From: Tindallia sp.
GTDB lineage: Bacteria > Bacillota > Clostridia > Peptostreptococcales > Tindalliaceae
Length of the DNA stretch: 64,000 bases
Reading direction: 5' to 3'
Assembly (NCBI GenBank): GCA_007134225.1
Contig: SLLE01000076.1
Span: 1 to 64,000 of the forward strand
Shown piece after piece: positions 54,346 to 63,485 of the stretch; the first letter of the stretch is position 1; each line of letters begins with the position of its first letter. A program made the position numbers and the translations under genes. Under the pieces are notes generated by a model. That model had not been told where the DNA came from. It saw nothing but the letters and a program-made list of their open reading frames with translations, and ran no database searches.

Positions 54346-55080
54346 CTATGGCTCCGTGGTTTCCATCGGTTTGGCATATTCAAATTCATAGACGCGATTA
54401 TATCGCGGCATCAATATCTCTTCCGTTTTTGAAACATCAACCTGAAGATTATAATAGTTTCTCATGTCCCATACGATGCCATATCTCATATTGAGTGCAG
54501 CTTCCAATGTTTCAGGATTTCCAATGGCCTTTACGATATATGGTGGCGTTGTGGCCGTATCATTAATATATAGTGAATTACTTGAATAATATATCTCAGT
54601 GGTGGAGACATAACGTTGGTCGTTAATGGAAATAGCCTCAGCTCCTGCTGCGTTGAGCGTATTGATCAATGCCAGCAAAATTTCATAGTTGTACATGATA
54701 AAACTTTCTGCATTTGTCTGATTAAAGGCAACCGGAGGGTCATCAATCTCTACAACCACTCCCGGACCAATCCCCTCAATGTATCCAGCAAGCAACTGGT
54801 ACCTCAGCAGGTCGTTTTTTAGATTTTTAATTAACAAGTTTTCATCGGCTTCCGACAATTCATATTCTCTTAATCTGCTTTCCAGATCCGTTAGTTCCTC
54901 TGTGAGTTGATCTTTTTCCGCGCGAAGATTTCTAAGTTCTGCTGTCATTTTTTGAGCCTGCTGTGAGGATAAAAATCCTCCTTCTGCCACTTCCTGCACA
55001 GATTTTATCTGCATCGCCACTACCAGTCCAAGCAGTCCACATATAATAGCAACGGCAATTTTTCCTTTTATTTCTTTCAT
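54346..55080 (-). CDS. ylxW: DUF881 family protein (YlxW-like)
   Basis: 244 residues with the same layout as its neighbour: membrane anchor (about 7-25), coiled coil (about 40-75), then DUF881 (GIGPGVVVEIDDPPV, INDQRYVSTTEIYYSS). The tandem pair probably arose by duplication. The ATG overlaps the ftsQ stop (ATGA) and has CAGGAGG seven nt upstream. Confidence 0.87.
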   Translation of the reverse strand: MKEIKGKIAVAIICGLLGLVVAMQIKSVQEVAEGGFLSSQQAQKMTAELRNLRAEKDQLTEELTDLESRLREYELSEADENLLIKNLKNDLLRYQLLAGYIEGIGPGVVVEIDDPPVAFNQTNAESFIMYNYEILLALINTLNAAGAEAISINDQRYVSTTEIYYSSNSLYINDTATTPPYIVKAIGNPETLEAALNMRYGIVWDMRNYYNLQVDVSKTEEILMPRYNRVYEFEYAKPMETTEP

Positions 55081-55865
55081 TGCACTTCCTCCTGACGAAC
55101 TCTGGGGCGCACCGTAATATGGTCGTCATATCGCATATCCAAAATAACATTCTCCATATTACGAGTATGAAGCGTAATCAATGCTTCTTTTAACGCCAAC
55201 ACTGAGTAAGCCGGCTGATCAACCTCCCCCATAAGTACTTCTATCCCATTGAAGGTAATCAATCGCACATCATGGCTGTCTGTTATGTGGATCTCTGAAA
55301 TATGATCCATCATTTCAGCTTCCTGCGCAGCTGTCAATATATCATAGGCTGACTCGAGAATCGATTCATTTTTAACCTGTACAGGCTCTCCAACTCTAAA
55401 GCTCTCGAATTCTACACCTGTCACGATGCTTAAGTTTTCATCAATAAGTCCATCTGATACTCGTAATACCACCTGTTCGTGATCCAAATAGATAAAAGAC
55501 CCCATATATGGTATTATAGCATACTCTTCCCTTTCTCTGATAACAATCTTTATACCGCTGATTCCTTTTCTTTTAACCTGACTCTCACGAACATAAGGAT
55601 GCTGTTCGATCATTGTTTCGATCTGTCCCGTCCTTACTTTATACAAATTATCTCCAAGGTCTATATCGGAAAACCTAATTATATCCTGTTCTGAAAGTTG
55701 ATTCAAGCCTTGAATTTCAATTTCTTTGATCAAAAAAAATCGAGACTCAAATACCACATAATACAATGCTCCTCCTACAATTGTTATCAGTAATAAAAAT
55801 AAGGTCAGCTTTATCATGCATGAATCGCCATGCTTATTCCCGTTCCGGTATTTCTGCTGAGTCAT
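55077..55865 (-). CDS. ftsQ: Cell-division protein FtsQ/DivIB
   Basis: 262 residues. A short cytoplasmic part, one membrane segment (about 17-38), a POTRA domain (FLIKEIEIQGLNQLSEQDIIRFSDI) and a C-terminal FtsQ/DivIB beta domain. It joins FtsL and DivIC at the septum to control FtsW and its PBP. GGCGGGAA precedes the ATG. A gap of 63 nt separates it from murG. Confidence 0.9.
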   Translation of the reverse strand: MTQQKYRNGNKHGDSCMIKLTLFLLLITIVGGALYYVVFESRFFLIKEIEIQGLNQLSEQDIIRFSDIDLGDNLYKVRTGQIETMIEQHPYVRESQVKRKGISGIKIVIREREEYAIIPYMGSFIYLDHEQVVLRVSDGLIDENLSIVTGVEFESFRVGEPVQVKNESILESAYDILTAAQEAEMMDHISEIHITDSHDVRLITFNGIEVLMGEVDQPAYSVLALKEALITLHTRNMENVILDMRYDDHITVRPRVRQEEVQ

Positions 55866-55928
55866 CTGTTATTCCCGCCTTTTTCGCTATCACACCATTA
55901 TCCATAGCAGAACCTCATGATGACAATA

Positions 55929-57002
55929 CTACTCTATACCCAGTTTTTCAACAATCATTTCAACCGGCAACTTAGCCGGCATTTCCTGTTTTTCTGGTTC
56001 TTTCATTTCCAGCCCTTGAAGGATTGCCTGATGCAGTTTTTCAGGAGTAAGCTCCTTTTCAAGAATCACAGTTGCTCTGCCGGTTATTTCTAGCATGCGT
56101 GCATTTTTTTCCTGATGATTATCAGCAGTGTACGCTTTCGGTATGAGAACAGCATAACGTTGTGCTGCCTGAATTTCTGCAATTGTAATGGCTCCAGCGC
56201 TTCCAACTATTAGATCACAAGCCAGCAACGCTTCCGGCATTTCATCGATATATGGTACAATACGATGTCCAGTTGCTTCAGTTCCTTTTTCTTTTAGATT
56301 TCTGACCGTTGTTTCGTAGTGGGTTTTGCCCGTTGCCCAGTAAAGATAATATTCAGTATTATTATATTGTTGCAGCATTAACTCCACTGTCTGGTTGATA
56401 TTAGATGAACCTCCACTGCCTCCGGAAATTAGAACCATTTTGTGCTTTTTGAATTCCGGAAAATAGGTTCTTGCTTTTTCTTTATTAATCGTATAATAAT
56501 TAGACCGAATCGGGTTTCCGGTTAAGGTCAAGTTGTCTTTCTGCTTAAAATACTTGGCTGCCTCCTGAAAACTCAAAGCAACAACAGATACATATTTGTT
56601 CAGAAAACGATTTGTTAGTCCTGGATATGCATTCTGTTCATGAATCAGTGTAAAAATTCCTTTCTTGGCCGCTACATATACCACCGGCCCCGTAACATAG
56701 CCGCCTGTTCCAATCACATAATCTGGTCGAAACTGTTCAATCAGCCTTTTAACCTGAACAAGCCCCTGAAGCAACATTTTGGCGCTTTTAACATTATGAA
56801 ATGACAATTTGCGTTTTAAGTAGGACACGGTGATGGCTTCTAACGAATATCCCGCTGCCGGAACTAGTTGACATTCGAGTCCGTTTTCTGCACCAATAAA
56901 AAGAATTTCTGCTTCAGGATCTCTTTTTTTTATTTCATCCGCAATGGCAATCGCTGGATAAATATGCCCTCCGGTACCACCACCACTTATCATGTATCGC
57001 AT
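55929..57002 (-). CDS. murG: UDP-GlcNAc:lipid I N-acetylglucosaminyltransferase MurG
   Basis: 357 residues, GT-B fold. The N-terminal glycine loop SGGGTGGHIYPAIAIA and the middle ISGGSGGSSNIN are present, with the C-terminal donor-site VGSAGAITIAEIQAAQRYAVLIP. In canonical MurG the last motif is GA(L/M)T(V/I)AE with a nearby Arg, and here it is GAITIAE, a fair match. It makes lipid II at the inner membrane face. SD GGGAGG; 1 nt after the ftsW stop. Confidence 0.96.
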   Translation of the reverse strand: MRYMISGGGTGGHIYPAIAIADEIKKRDPEAEILFIGAENGLECQLVPAAGYSLEAITVSYLKRKLSFHNVKSAKMLLQGLVQVKRLIEQFRPDYVIGTGGYVTGPVVYVAAKKGIFTLIHEQNAYPGLTNRFLNKYVSVVALSFQEAAKYFKQKDNLTLTGNPIRSNYYTINKEKARTYFPEFKKHKMVLISGGSGGSSNINQTVELMLQQYNNTEYYLYWATGKTHYETTVRNLKEKGTEATGHRIVPYIDEMPEALLACDLIVGSAGAITIAEIQAAQRYAVLIPKAYTADNHQEKNARMLEITGRATVILEKELTPEKLHQAILQGLEMKEPEKQEMPAKLPVEMIVEKLGIE

Positions 57003-57003
57003 T

Positions 57004-58122
57004 TTATCCTCCCTGAATTCCCGTGTATTTCGAAATGTTCAGCATGATACCCGTACAGGCCATCATTACCAACAAGGCACTGCCTCCATAGCTAATAAAA
57101 GGCAGCGGTATTCCGGTTACAGGTAATAGCGAAGTAGCAACTCCTACGTTCACAATCACCTGGATTGCAACCATGGATGTAATGCCTGTTGCCGTTAAAC
57201 AGGAAAACACATCTGGTGCACTCATTGCAATACATGCACCACGCCAAATAAAAATAGCAAACAATAGCAGCACCAGTGTCGCACCAAAAAACCCAACCTC
57301 TTCTCCGATAATAGCAAAAATAAAATCATTCTGCGGCTCTGGTAGGTATAAATGTTTCTGTATGCTTCTACCTATACCCCGTCCTGCAACACCGCCTGAT
57401 CCTATCGCCAAAAGCGATTGCACTGTTTGCAAGCCAGCGTCCATTGGATCAGCCCACGGGTCCATGTAAGCAATAAGTCTTCTTGCCTTGTAACCCTGAC
57501 CACTGATAAAAATATAACCCAAAGCTGCCACAACACTTCCAACTCCCATTACAGAGAGTCCTGCAAAGTGAATCATATTAACCCCACTGACAAACAACAT
57601 AATCATCATGATGCTCACAATAATCAGTCCAGTGCTGAAATCAGGTTGTTGGTATACGAGAGCAAACACGATCCCACCAATTAACAAGTGAGGAACACAT
57701 CCATAACGAAATGTTTTTATTCGATGTTTGTTTTTCTCCATGGTGGCTGCCATATAAAATATCACTGCCGCTTTAGCAAGTTCAGATGGCATAATCGTAA
57801 TACCACCAACTTCGATCCAGCGTTGTGCATAATTAACTTCTTTACCTGCAGATGTTAGAACAACAACCAGCAAGATCAAAGCAGCCAACATAATTAGATT
57901 GGAAAATTTAGCCCATATTCGGTAAGGGAAAGCGCTGCAAAAGGTTAGTGCAATCGTACCAAGGGCGGCCCACATTAAGACCCTTCTCAAATAATGAGCG
58001 CCATCTCCAGTATTTGAAAGAGCATACGTATAGCTGGAACTGAATACCATGATGATTCCAACCACAACAAGCAATATGGTCGCTGTCAGCAAAGGAATAT
58101 CTATTCCTTTATTGGCTTTCAT
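57004..58122 (-). CDS. ftsW: SEDS-family peptidoglycan polymerase FtsW/SpoVE
   Basis: 372 residues, about ten membrane segments, with AQRWIEVGGITIMPSELAKAAVI, GEEVGFFGATL and TGIPLPFISYGGSALL, the SEDS signature. It polymerises lipid II with a class B PBP at the septum. FtsW and SpoVE are not distinguishable here; its position suits either. The ATG at 58122 after GGTGG is used rather than the track start, which is near the murD stop. Confidence 0.93.
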   Translation of the reverse strand: MKANKGIDIPLLTATILLVVVGIIMVFSSSYTYALSNTGDGAHYLRRVLMWAALGTIALTFCSAFPYRIWAKFSNLIMLAALILLVVVLTSAGKEVNYAQRWIEVGGITIMPSELAKAAVIFYMAATMEKNKHRIKTFRYGCVPHLLIGGIVFALVYQQPDFSTGLIIVSIMMIMLFVSGVNMIHFAGLSVMGVGSVVAALGYIFISGQGYKARRLIAYMDPWADPMDAGLQTVQSLLAIGSGGVAGRGIGRSIQKHLYLPEPQNDFIFAIIGEEVGFFGATLVLLLFAIFIWRGACIAMSAPDVFSCLTATGITSMVAIQVIVNVGVATSLLPVTGIPLPFISYGGSALLVMMACTGIMLNISKYTGIQGG

Positions 58123-58142
58123 ACACTCACCACCTCTATAAC

Positions 58143-59534
58143 TCATTTCTGATTAAATTTCTGAACAAGTTTTTTAAAATGATTTCCTCTGGCTTCATAA
58201 TTTTCATACATATCCCAGCTGGCACAGGCAGGCGATAATAAGATAGTGTCACCAGGAAGCGCTTCCTCGCAAGCTGTCCTAAAGGCCTCTTCCAGATCGT
58301 CTGTTTTTATAGCCTCATAGAAACCAAGTTCTGAACATTTATGAGCCAATTTTTCCGCCGTTTCGCCATACACAATCACCTTTTTAACCCGCTTATCGAA
58401 GGCTTCAATAAATTCAGTAAAATCGTTACCTTTATCCATTCCACCTGCCAACAGGATGATTGGATCTTTGACAGACAAAATAGCTTTGATTGCCGCATCC
58501 GGATTGGTTGCTTTCGAATCATTAATGAAAGTAATCCCTTGGTTTATTTCTACCATTTCTATGCGGTGTTCAACCCCTCTAAATTTTTCCAGCGATTCCC
58601 GAATTGTCTCCAAAGGAACATTCATAACCCATGCCATTCCAACAGCTGCCATGGCATTTTCAAGATTATGATCACCCGGCAGTAAAATTTTTTCACGATC
58701 GATAATGATGGCACTCCTCTGATCGTCCTGAACAACCATCTTGCCATCTTTGATAAAGATACCTTTCTGCAAAGGTATGCAACGGCTAAAAAACATTAAT
58801 TCTGCCTTCAGTTTCGCTTTTTTTTCCATAAACTGCTTGCATATTTCATCGTCCGCATTAATCACTGCTACATCTTCAGCATTCTGATTAGAAAAAATTT
58901 TAAATTTCAGGTCAGCATAGTTTTCAATAGATTTATGTCGATTCAAATGATCCGGTGTTATGTTCAACAACGCAGCCACCTTTGGCTTGAAATCAATAAC
59001 TGTCTCGAGTTGAAAACTACTGATTTCCATAATGCAATAAGCATCCGCTGTCAAATTTTTTACTTTTGAAACGGCAGCGGTACCAATATTTCCAACTACT
59101 TCATGCTTGATTCCCGCTCTTTGCATCATATCGCCCAGCAATGCCGTAGTTGTAGTTTTACCGTTCGTTCCCGTTATGGCTGCAATAGGAGCATCCATAT
59201 GCCGGTATGCAAGTTCTATTTCACCAAGTACCGGCAAATCCCGTTTTATTGCTTCTTCGATAAACGGAAGCTTTAGCGAAATTCCCGGGGACAAAATAAT
59301 ATAATCCGGATTTCCTGCTTCTTCCAGCGTTTCAGGGTGTTTTCCGAAAATTCCGGTATAGGACACCGACTTCAGTTTGCTAAGTGTCGGCACAATTTCA
59401 TTCCTTGATTTTGCGTCATTGATGATAATCGCTGCGCTTTGTTCGGAAAAAAACCGAACCAGTGAAATACCGGTTATCCCAAGTCCTACAATCATTACTT
59501 TTTTTCCATTATATTTTTCAATTTGTTGGTTCAT
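58143..59534 (-). CDS. murD: UDP-MurNAc-L-alanine:D-glutamate ligase MurD
   Basis: 463 residues. An N-terminal Rossmann-like domain (VMIVGLGITGISLVRFF) is followed by the ATP loop TGTNGKTTTT at about 115-124, LNITPDHLNRH, VEHRIEMVEINQGITFINDSKATNPDA and ILLAGGMDKG. It adds D-Glu to the muramyl precursor. The first 35 track residues run back into mraY and are unlike MurD; the ATG at 59534, with AAGGG about ten nt upstream, gives the usual N-terminus. Confidence 0.95.
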   Translation of the reverse strand: MNQQIEKYNGKKVMIVGLGITGISLVRFFSEQSAAIIINDAKSRNEIVPTLSKLKSVSYTGIFGKHPETLEEAGNPDYIILSPGISLKLPFIEEAIKRDLPVLGEIELAYRHMDAPIAAITGTNGKTTTTALLGDMMQRAGIKHEVVGNIGTAAVSKVKNLTADAYCIMEISSFQLETVIDFKPKVAALLNITPDHLNRHKSIENYADLKFKIFSNQNAEDVAVINADDEICKQFMEKKAKLKAELMFFSRCIPLQKGIFIKDGKMVVQDDQRSAIIIDREKILLPGDHNLENAMAAVGMAWVMNVPLETIRESLEKFRGVEHRIEMVEINQGITFINDSKATNPDAAIKAILSVKDPIILLAGGMDKGNDFTEFIEAFDKRVKKVIVYGETAEKLAHKCSELGFYEAIKTDDLEEAFRTACEEALPGDTILLSPACASWDMYENYEARGNHFKKLVQKFNQK

Positions 59535-59557
59535 ATCATCCATACCCTTCATGTTTA

Positions 59558-60520
59558 TTACTGAATACCGAGAATGCCTGCAAGACACAATATAACCGTC
59601 ACACCCCAAAAGACAGTCACAACTCTGGTTTCCGACCACCCGCCAAGTTCGAAGTGATGATGTAGTGGACTCATTCGAAGCACACGTTTTCCTGTCTTTT
59701 TGAACACAGCAACCTGGGTTATTACCGATAAGGTCTCAACAAAAAAGACACCTCCTACTATCGGCAACAACAACGTCAGATTTGTCGTAACGGCTAGTGC
59801 TGCAACAGCACCACCCAAGGCCAAAGATCCTGTGTCCCCCATAAATATTTTTGCAGGATATATATTGTATATAAGAAATCCAAGACAGGCACCGGAAATG
59901 GCTCCAGCAAACCACCCCAAATCTCTATATCCCATATGCCATGCGACAAGGCTAAAAAAGCCAGCAACAATGATAGTAACGCCGGAAGCCAGTCCATCCA
60001 ATCCATCTGTTAAGTTAACGCTGTTAACGGTTCCAATGATGACAAAAATTAAAAATGGAATCCACCATAAGCCCGGCTTAATGAACGTACGCAGGTATGG
60101 AACATATAACTCATTTGGTATGATATCCCATTTCATCGCGAAAAAAAGAAACAAAGAAGCCACCAAAAACTGTAATCCCATTTTTTGACTAACTCTCAGC
60201 CCAAGCGGTCTCTTTAAGACTACTTTGATATAATCGTCCAGAAATCCAATCATCGCAAATCCGATGAATGCAATTAATGTAACTTGCAGTTCCCGGGTTG
60301 CTTCTGAAAGGATCATTACTGCCGCAAGGCTGGAAGGTATTATGATCAACCCCCCCATCGTCGGGGTTCCTTGTTTTATCAAATGCGTCTGTGGACCATC
60401 TTCCCGTATACTTTGTCCTGCGTTCACCCTTCTCAACAGCGGAATCATGACGGGGCCTAAAATAGACGCAAAAACAAATCCAAGCAAAATCGAAAGAACC
60501 AGTGCTCTTTGCAATACCAA
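59558..60520 (-). CDS. mraY: Phospho-MurNAc-pentapeptide transferase MraY
   Basis: 320 residues, ten membrane segments. Motifs include GTPTMGGLIIIPS, FLDDYIKVVLKR (Asp pair), NSVNLTDGLDGLASG and MSPLHHHFELGGWSE. It makes lipid I. The start is TTG directly after the murF stop (TAATTG), eight nt from AAGGAG; no ATG exists near the N-terminus. Confidence 0.96.
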   Translation of the reverse strand: MVLQRALVLSILLGFVFASILGPVMIPLLRRVNAGQSIREDGPQTHLIKQGTPTMGGLIIIPSSLAAVMILSEATRELQVTLIAFIGFAMIGFLDDYIKVVLKRPLGLRVSQKMGLQFLVASLFLFFAMKWDIIPNELYVPYLRTFIKPGLWWIPFLIFVIIGTVNSVNLTDGLDGLASGVTIIVAGFFSLVAWHMGYRDLGWFAGAISGACLGFLIYNIYPAKIFMGDTGSLALGGAVAALAVTTNLTLLLPIVGGVFFVETLSVITQVAVFKKTGKRVLRMSPLHHHFELGGWSETRVVTVFWGVTVILCLAGILGIQ

Positions 60521-61918
60521 TTAACGTGCTCCTTCCTCAATGAGGTCAAAAATATTCTCTAAAGCCATCTTTCTTGATGCTTTTAATAATATCACATCTC
60601 CCTTTTGGATTAAATCTTTAAGTACAGCAGCTGCTTCTTTGTAGTCCTGGGTCTGTAGAATTTTATCTCTATTCATCCCCATCTTCTCCGACTCTATCGC
60701 CATCCATTCCGACAGTTGCCCTACCGTAATCAGTATATCAATTTTATGGTCCACTATTTCCCTGCCAATACTGCGATGAGCGTTTTCCGTATGTTTACCC
60801 AATTCAAACATATCGCCTAAAACTGCAATCTTACGCTTAGCTGGATAACGGCTGATAAAAAGTATTGCCGCTTTCATCGAATCAGGATTCGCGTTGTAGG
60901 CATCATTGATCACATCGGCACCTTGCAGGCGACATATTTCCATTCGCATACTCGTCGGTTTAAATGAATGTAAGCCATTTTGGATTTCATCATTTTCCAG
61001 TCCAAATAACAGCGCCAGTCTGATTGCAAATAATGCATTGTTGACATTATGTATTCCGGGATGAGCTACACAAAAGACATACTGGTCGGTAAGATTCGTT
61101 TTGAATTTAAACCCTTTTTGACCCAAATCTTCAATTTCCATCGCATAAAACACAGATTCCGTGTTTGTCCCCACTTTTTCAATTCGAAAGGGATGTTTAT
61201 GGTTTTTTCGCAAAAAATCAACAAATTCATCGTCTCCATTGATTAGCAACGTGCCATCCTTCTTCAATCCATCGGCAATTTCTTTTTTGGCTCTGGCAAT
61301 ATTCATCTGACTGCCCAGCTTTTCAATGTGAGCCATACCAATGTTAGTAATAACAGCGAAGTCAGGACATGCGATTTTGCTTAGTAAACGAATTTCACCC
61401 AGCCCAGACATTCCCATTTCAAGAACGGCAATCTCGTGTCGATCATTGAGAGCCATTATGCTCAAGGGTAATCCAATATGGTTATTGTAATTCCCTGGAT
61501 TTTTTAAGACCTGAAACTTTGATGACAAAACGGCTGCCAGCATATCTTTTGTTGTTGTCTTTCCATTGCTTCCGGTGATTGCTATCACTGGTATATCAAA
61601 TTCTCTTCGATATGCCGAAGCCATGTTTTCAAGCGCTTTCTGACAATCATCAACAGCAATCCCTATTATACCCTCTGGAATTTCGTCAGCTGGTAAAATA
61701 TCCGGCTGGAAGATACATGCCGTTGCACCCTGTTTTGCAGCATCTTCAATGAAGTGATGCCCATCCCACTGGCTTCCTTTTAGAGGGATAAAAATACTTC
61801 CCTTCCGACATTGCCTGGAATCGATGGTAACGTGATTGATCATACAGTATTCCGTTACCTCTGAACTCAAAGTTCCTTTTGCATACAAAGCAATTTTGTG
61901 AATACTCGTTTCTTTCAT
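60521..61918 (-). CDS. murF: UDP-MurNAc-tripeptide:D-Ala-D-Ala ligase MurF
   Basis: 465 residues: an N-domain, ATP loop ITGSNGKTTTKDML (about 110-123), VLEMGMSGLGEIRLLS, VINDAYNANPDSMKAAI and AVLGDMFELGKH. It adds D-Ala-D-Ala to the tripeptide precursor. The ATG overlaps the murE stop (ATGA). SD AGAGAGGAAAAG. Confidence 0.96.
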   Translation of the reverse strand: MKETSIHKIALYAKGTLSSEVTEYCMINHVTIDSRQCRKGSIFIPLKGSQWDGHHFIEDAAKQGATACIFQPDILPADEIPEGIIGIAVDDCQKALENMASAYRREFDIPVIAITGSNGKTTTKDMLAAVLSSKFQVLKNPGNYNNHIGLPLSIMALNDRHEIAVLEMGMSGLGEIRLLSKIACPDFAVITNIGMAHIEKLGSQMNIARAKKEIADGLKKDGTLLINGDDEFVDFLRKNHKHPFRIEKVGTNTESVFYAMEIEDLGQKGFKFKTNLTDQYVFCVAHPGIHNVNNALFAIRLALLFGLENDEIQNGLHSFKPTSMRMEICRLQGADVINDAYNANPDSMKAAILFISRYPAKRKIAVLGDMFELGKHTENAHRSIGREIVDHKIDILITVGQLSEWMAIESEKMGMNRDKILQTQDYKEAAAVLKDLIQKGDVILLKASRKMALENIFDLIEEGAR

Positions 61919-63381
61919 ATAATCTTTTCCTCTCTGGCAACTTCTATTGCAACTTCATAATCATCGAAATGATCTGTTTTATTGCCAATCGTCTGAGTTG
62001 TTTCGTGACCTTTTCCAGCGATCAAAATAATATCGTCTTCTTCCGCCAATAAAATCGCCTTTCGGATTGCCTCTCTTCTGCTTTCAACAATTTCATATTC
62101 GCTTTGAGTTTTTTTAATTCCATCTTCAATCATGCTTAAGATGTGATGCGGATCTTCAGAACGTGGGTTGTCTGAAGTTAGGATCGTATAATCGCTCAGT
62201 CTTCCAGATACTTGTCCCATTTTCTCTCTTTTTCCTCTGTCTCTGTCTCCTCCACATCCAAAAACGGTGATCACTCGTTTACCTGCAAATTGGCGAATTG
62301 CCTCCAGAACATTTTCCAAAGCATCCGTTGTGTGAGCGTAATCAACAATGACGCCAAAAGTGGTGAATTCATTTATGCGTTGGAATCGACCTGGAATTCC
62401 ACTGGTTTTTTCAAGCGCCTTGACTATATGCTCCTGAGACATTCCCATGGTGCGAGCGGCCGCAATCGCCGCCAAAGCATTATAAATGCTGAATTTTCCC
62501 GGTATCGACAGGTGAACCGTATGATTCATTCCCATTCCTGTCGCTGTAAAACGAATGCCTTTAAAATCCATGAAAATATTTGTTGCTTGAAGCGTGCACA
62601 CAGAATCCAGTCCATACGTAACCACCGGCACTTCAGAACCCTGAAGTGCTTTGGTTAGTCTGACCCCATATGGATCATCCAAATTAATGACATTTGCTTT
62701 TTTTGTCATGGTAAACAACTTTTTTTTCGCTTCATAATAATGCTCCGTTGTAGGATGAAAATCCAAATGGTCTTCTGTAAGATTTGTAAAAATTCCCACT
62801 TGAAACGTCGTTCCATTCACCCGATGCAGACTCAGAGAATGAGAAGAGACTTCCATGACACAAGTTTCAACTCGATTTTCCAACATAATTTTCAAGAGGT
62901 GCTGAAAGTCCGGCGACTCCGGAGTCGTTCTTTCAGTAGAAATCTCTTTGTTGCCTATCCAGTTGCTAATCGTTCCAATAAGACCCACATTTTTCTGCTC
63001 TTCTTCAAGTATTGCTTTTAAAAGATAAGTAATGGTCGTTTTTCCATTTGTTCCTGTAACGCCTATCAAATCCAAACTACGAGAAGGATTGCCATAAAAC
63101 TCTGCAGCCAAATTTGACATTGCTTTTCGGGCGTTTTTAACCTTTATAATGTTAACATCCTTGTTTATTTCCATCGGTTTTTCAACTATCAACGTTTTGG
63201 CCCCATTGCGAACAGCTTCGCCTGCAAATTCATGACCATCAGCCTTCAGGCCAGGAATGCACACGAAAACTGCATCCGGAACAGCTTTTCGAGAGTCATA
63301 TGTGATCAGTGTAACTTCTTCATCATGACAGTACTGTTCGACTTCATGTTCAATTCCAGCCAATAATTCTTTCAACTTCAT
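61915..63381 (-). CDS. murE: UDP-MurNAc-dipeptide:meso-diaminopimelate ligase MurE
   Basis: 488 residues, with ATP loop GVTGTNGKTTITYLL (about 108-122), MEVSSHSL, FTNLTEDHLDFH, VDYAHTTDALENVL and the DNPR motif (TSDNPRSEDP) that reads meso-diaminopimelate rather than lysine. The cell wall is therefore predicted to be DAP type. The next gene upstream, across a 104-nt gap, is the PASTA PBP. Confidence 0.96.
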   Translation of the reverse strand: MKLKELLAGIEHEVEQYCHDEEVTLITYDSRKAVPDAVFVCIPGLKADGHEFAGEAVRNGAKTLIVEKPMEINKDVNIIKVKNARKAMSNLAAEFYGNPSRSLDLIGVTGTNGKTTITYLLKAILEEEQKNVGLIGTISNWIGNKEISTERTTPESPDFQHLLKIMLENRVETCVMEVSSHSLSLHRVNGTTFQVGIFTNLTEDHLDFHPTTEHYYEAKKKLFTMTKKANVINLDDPYGVRLTKALQGSEVPVVTYGLDSVCTLQATNIFMDFKGIRFTATGMGMNHTVHLSIPGKFSIYNALAAIAAARTMGMSQEHIVKALEKTSGIPGRFQRINEFTTFGVIVDYAHTTDALENVLEAIRQFAGKRVITVFGCGGDRDRGKREKMGQVSGRLSDYTILTSDNPRSEDPHHILSMIEDGIKKTQSEYEIVESRREAIRKAILLAEEDDIILIAGKGHETTQTIGNKTDHFDDYEVAIEVAREEKII

Positions 63382-63485
63382 ACCTATCCCCCCGTGTCAG
63401 TTCGCGTTGTTTGCAAACACAGATCACACAAACAGCTTCTCCATTATAATTTCTTTTGGGGCAAATTTCCAGCCTTTCATTAAAA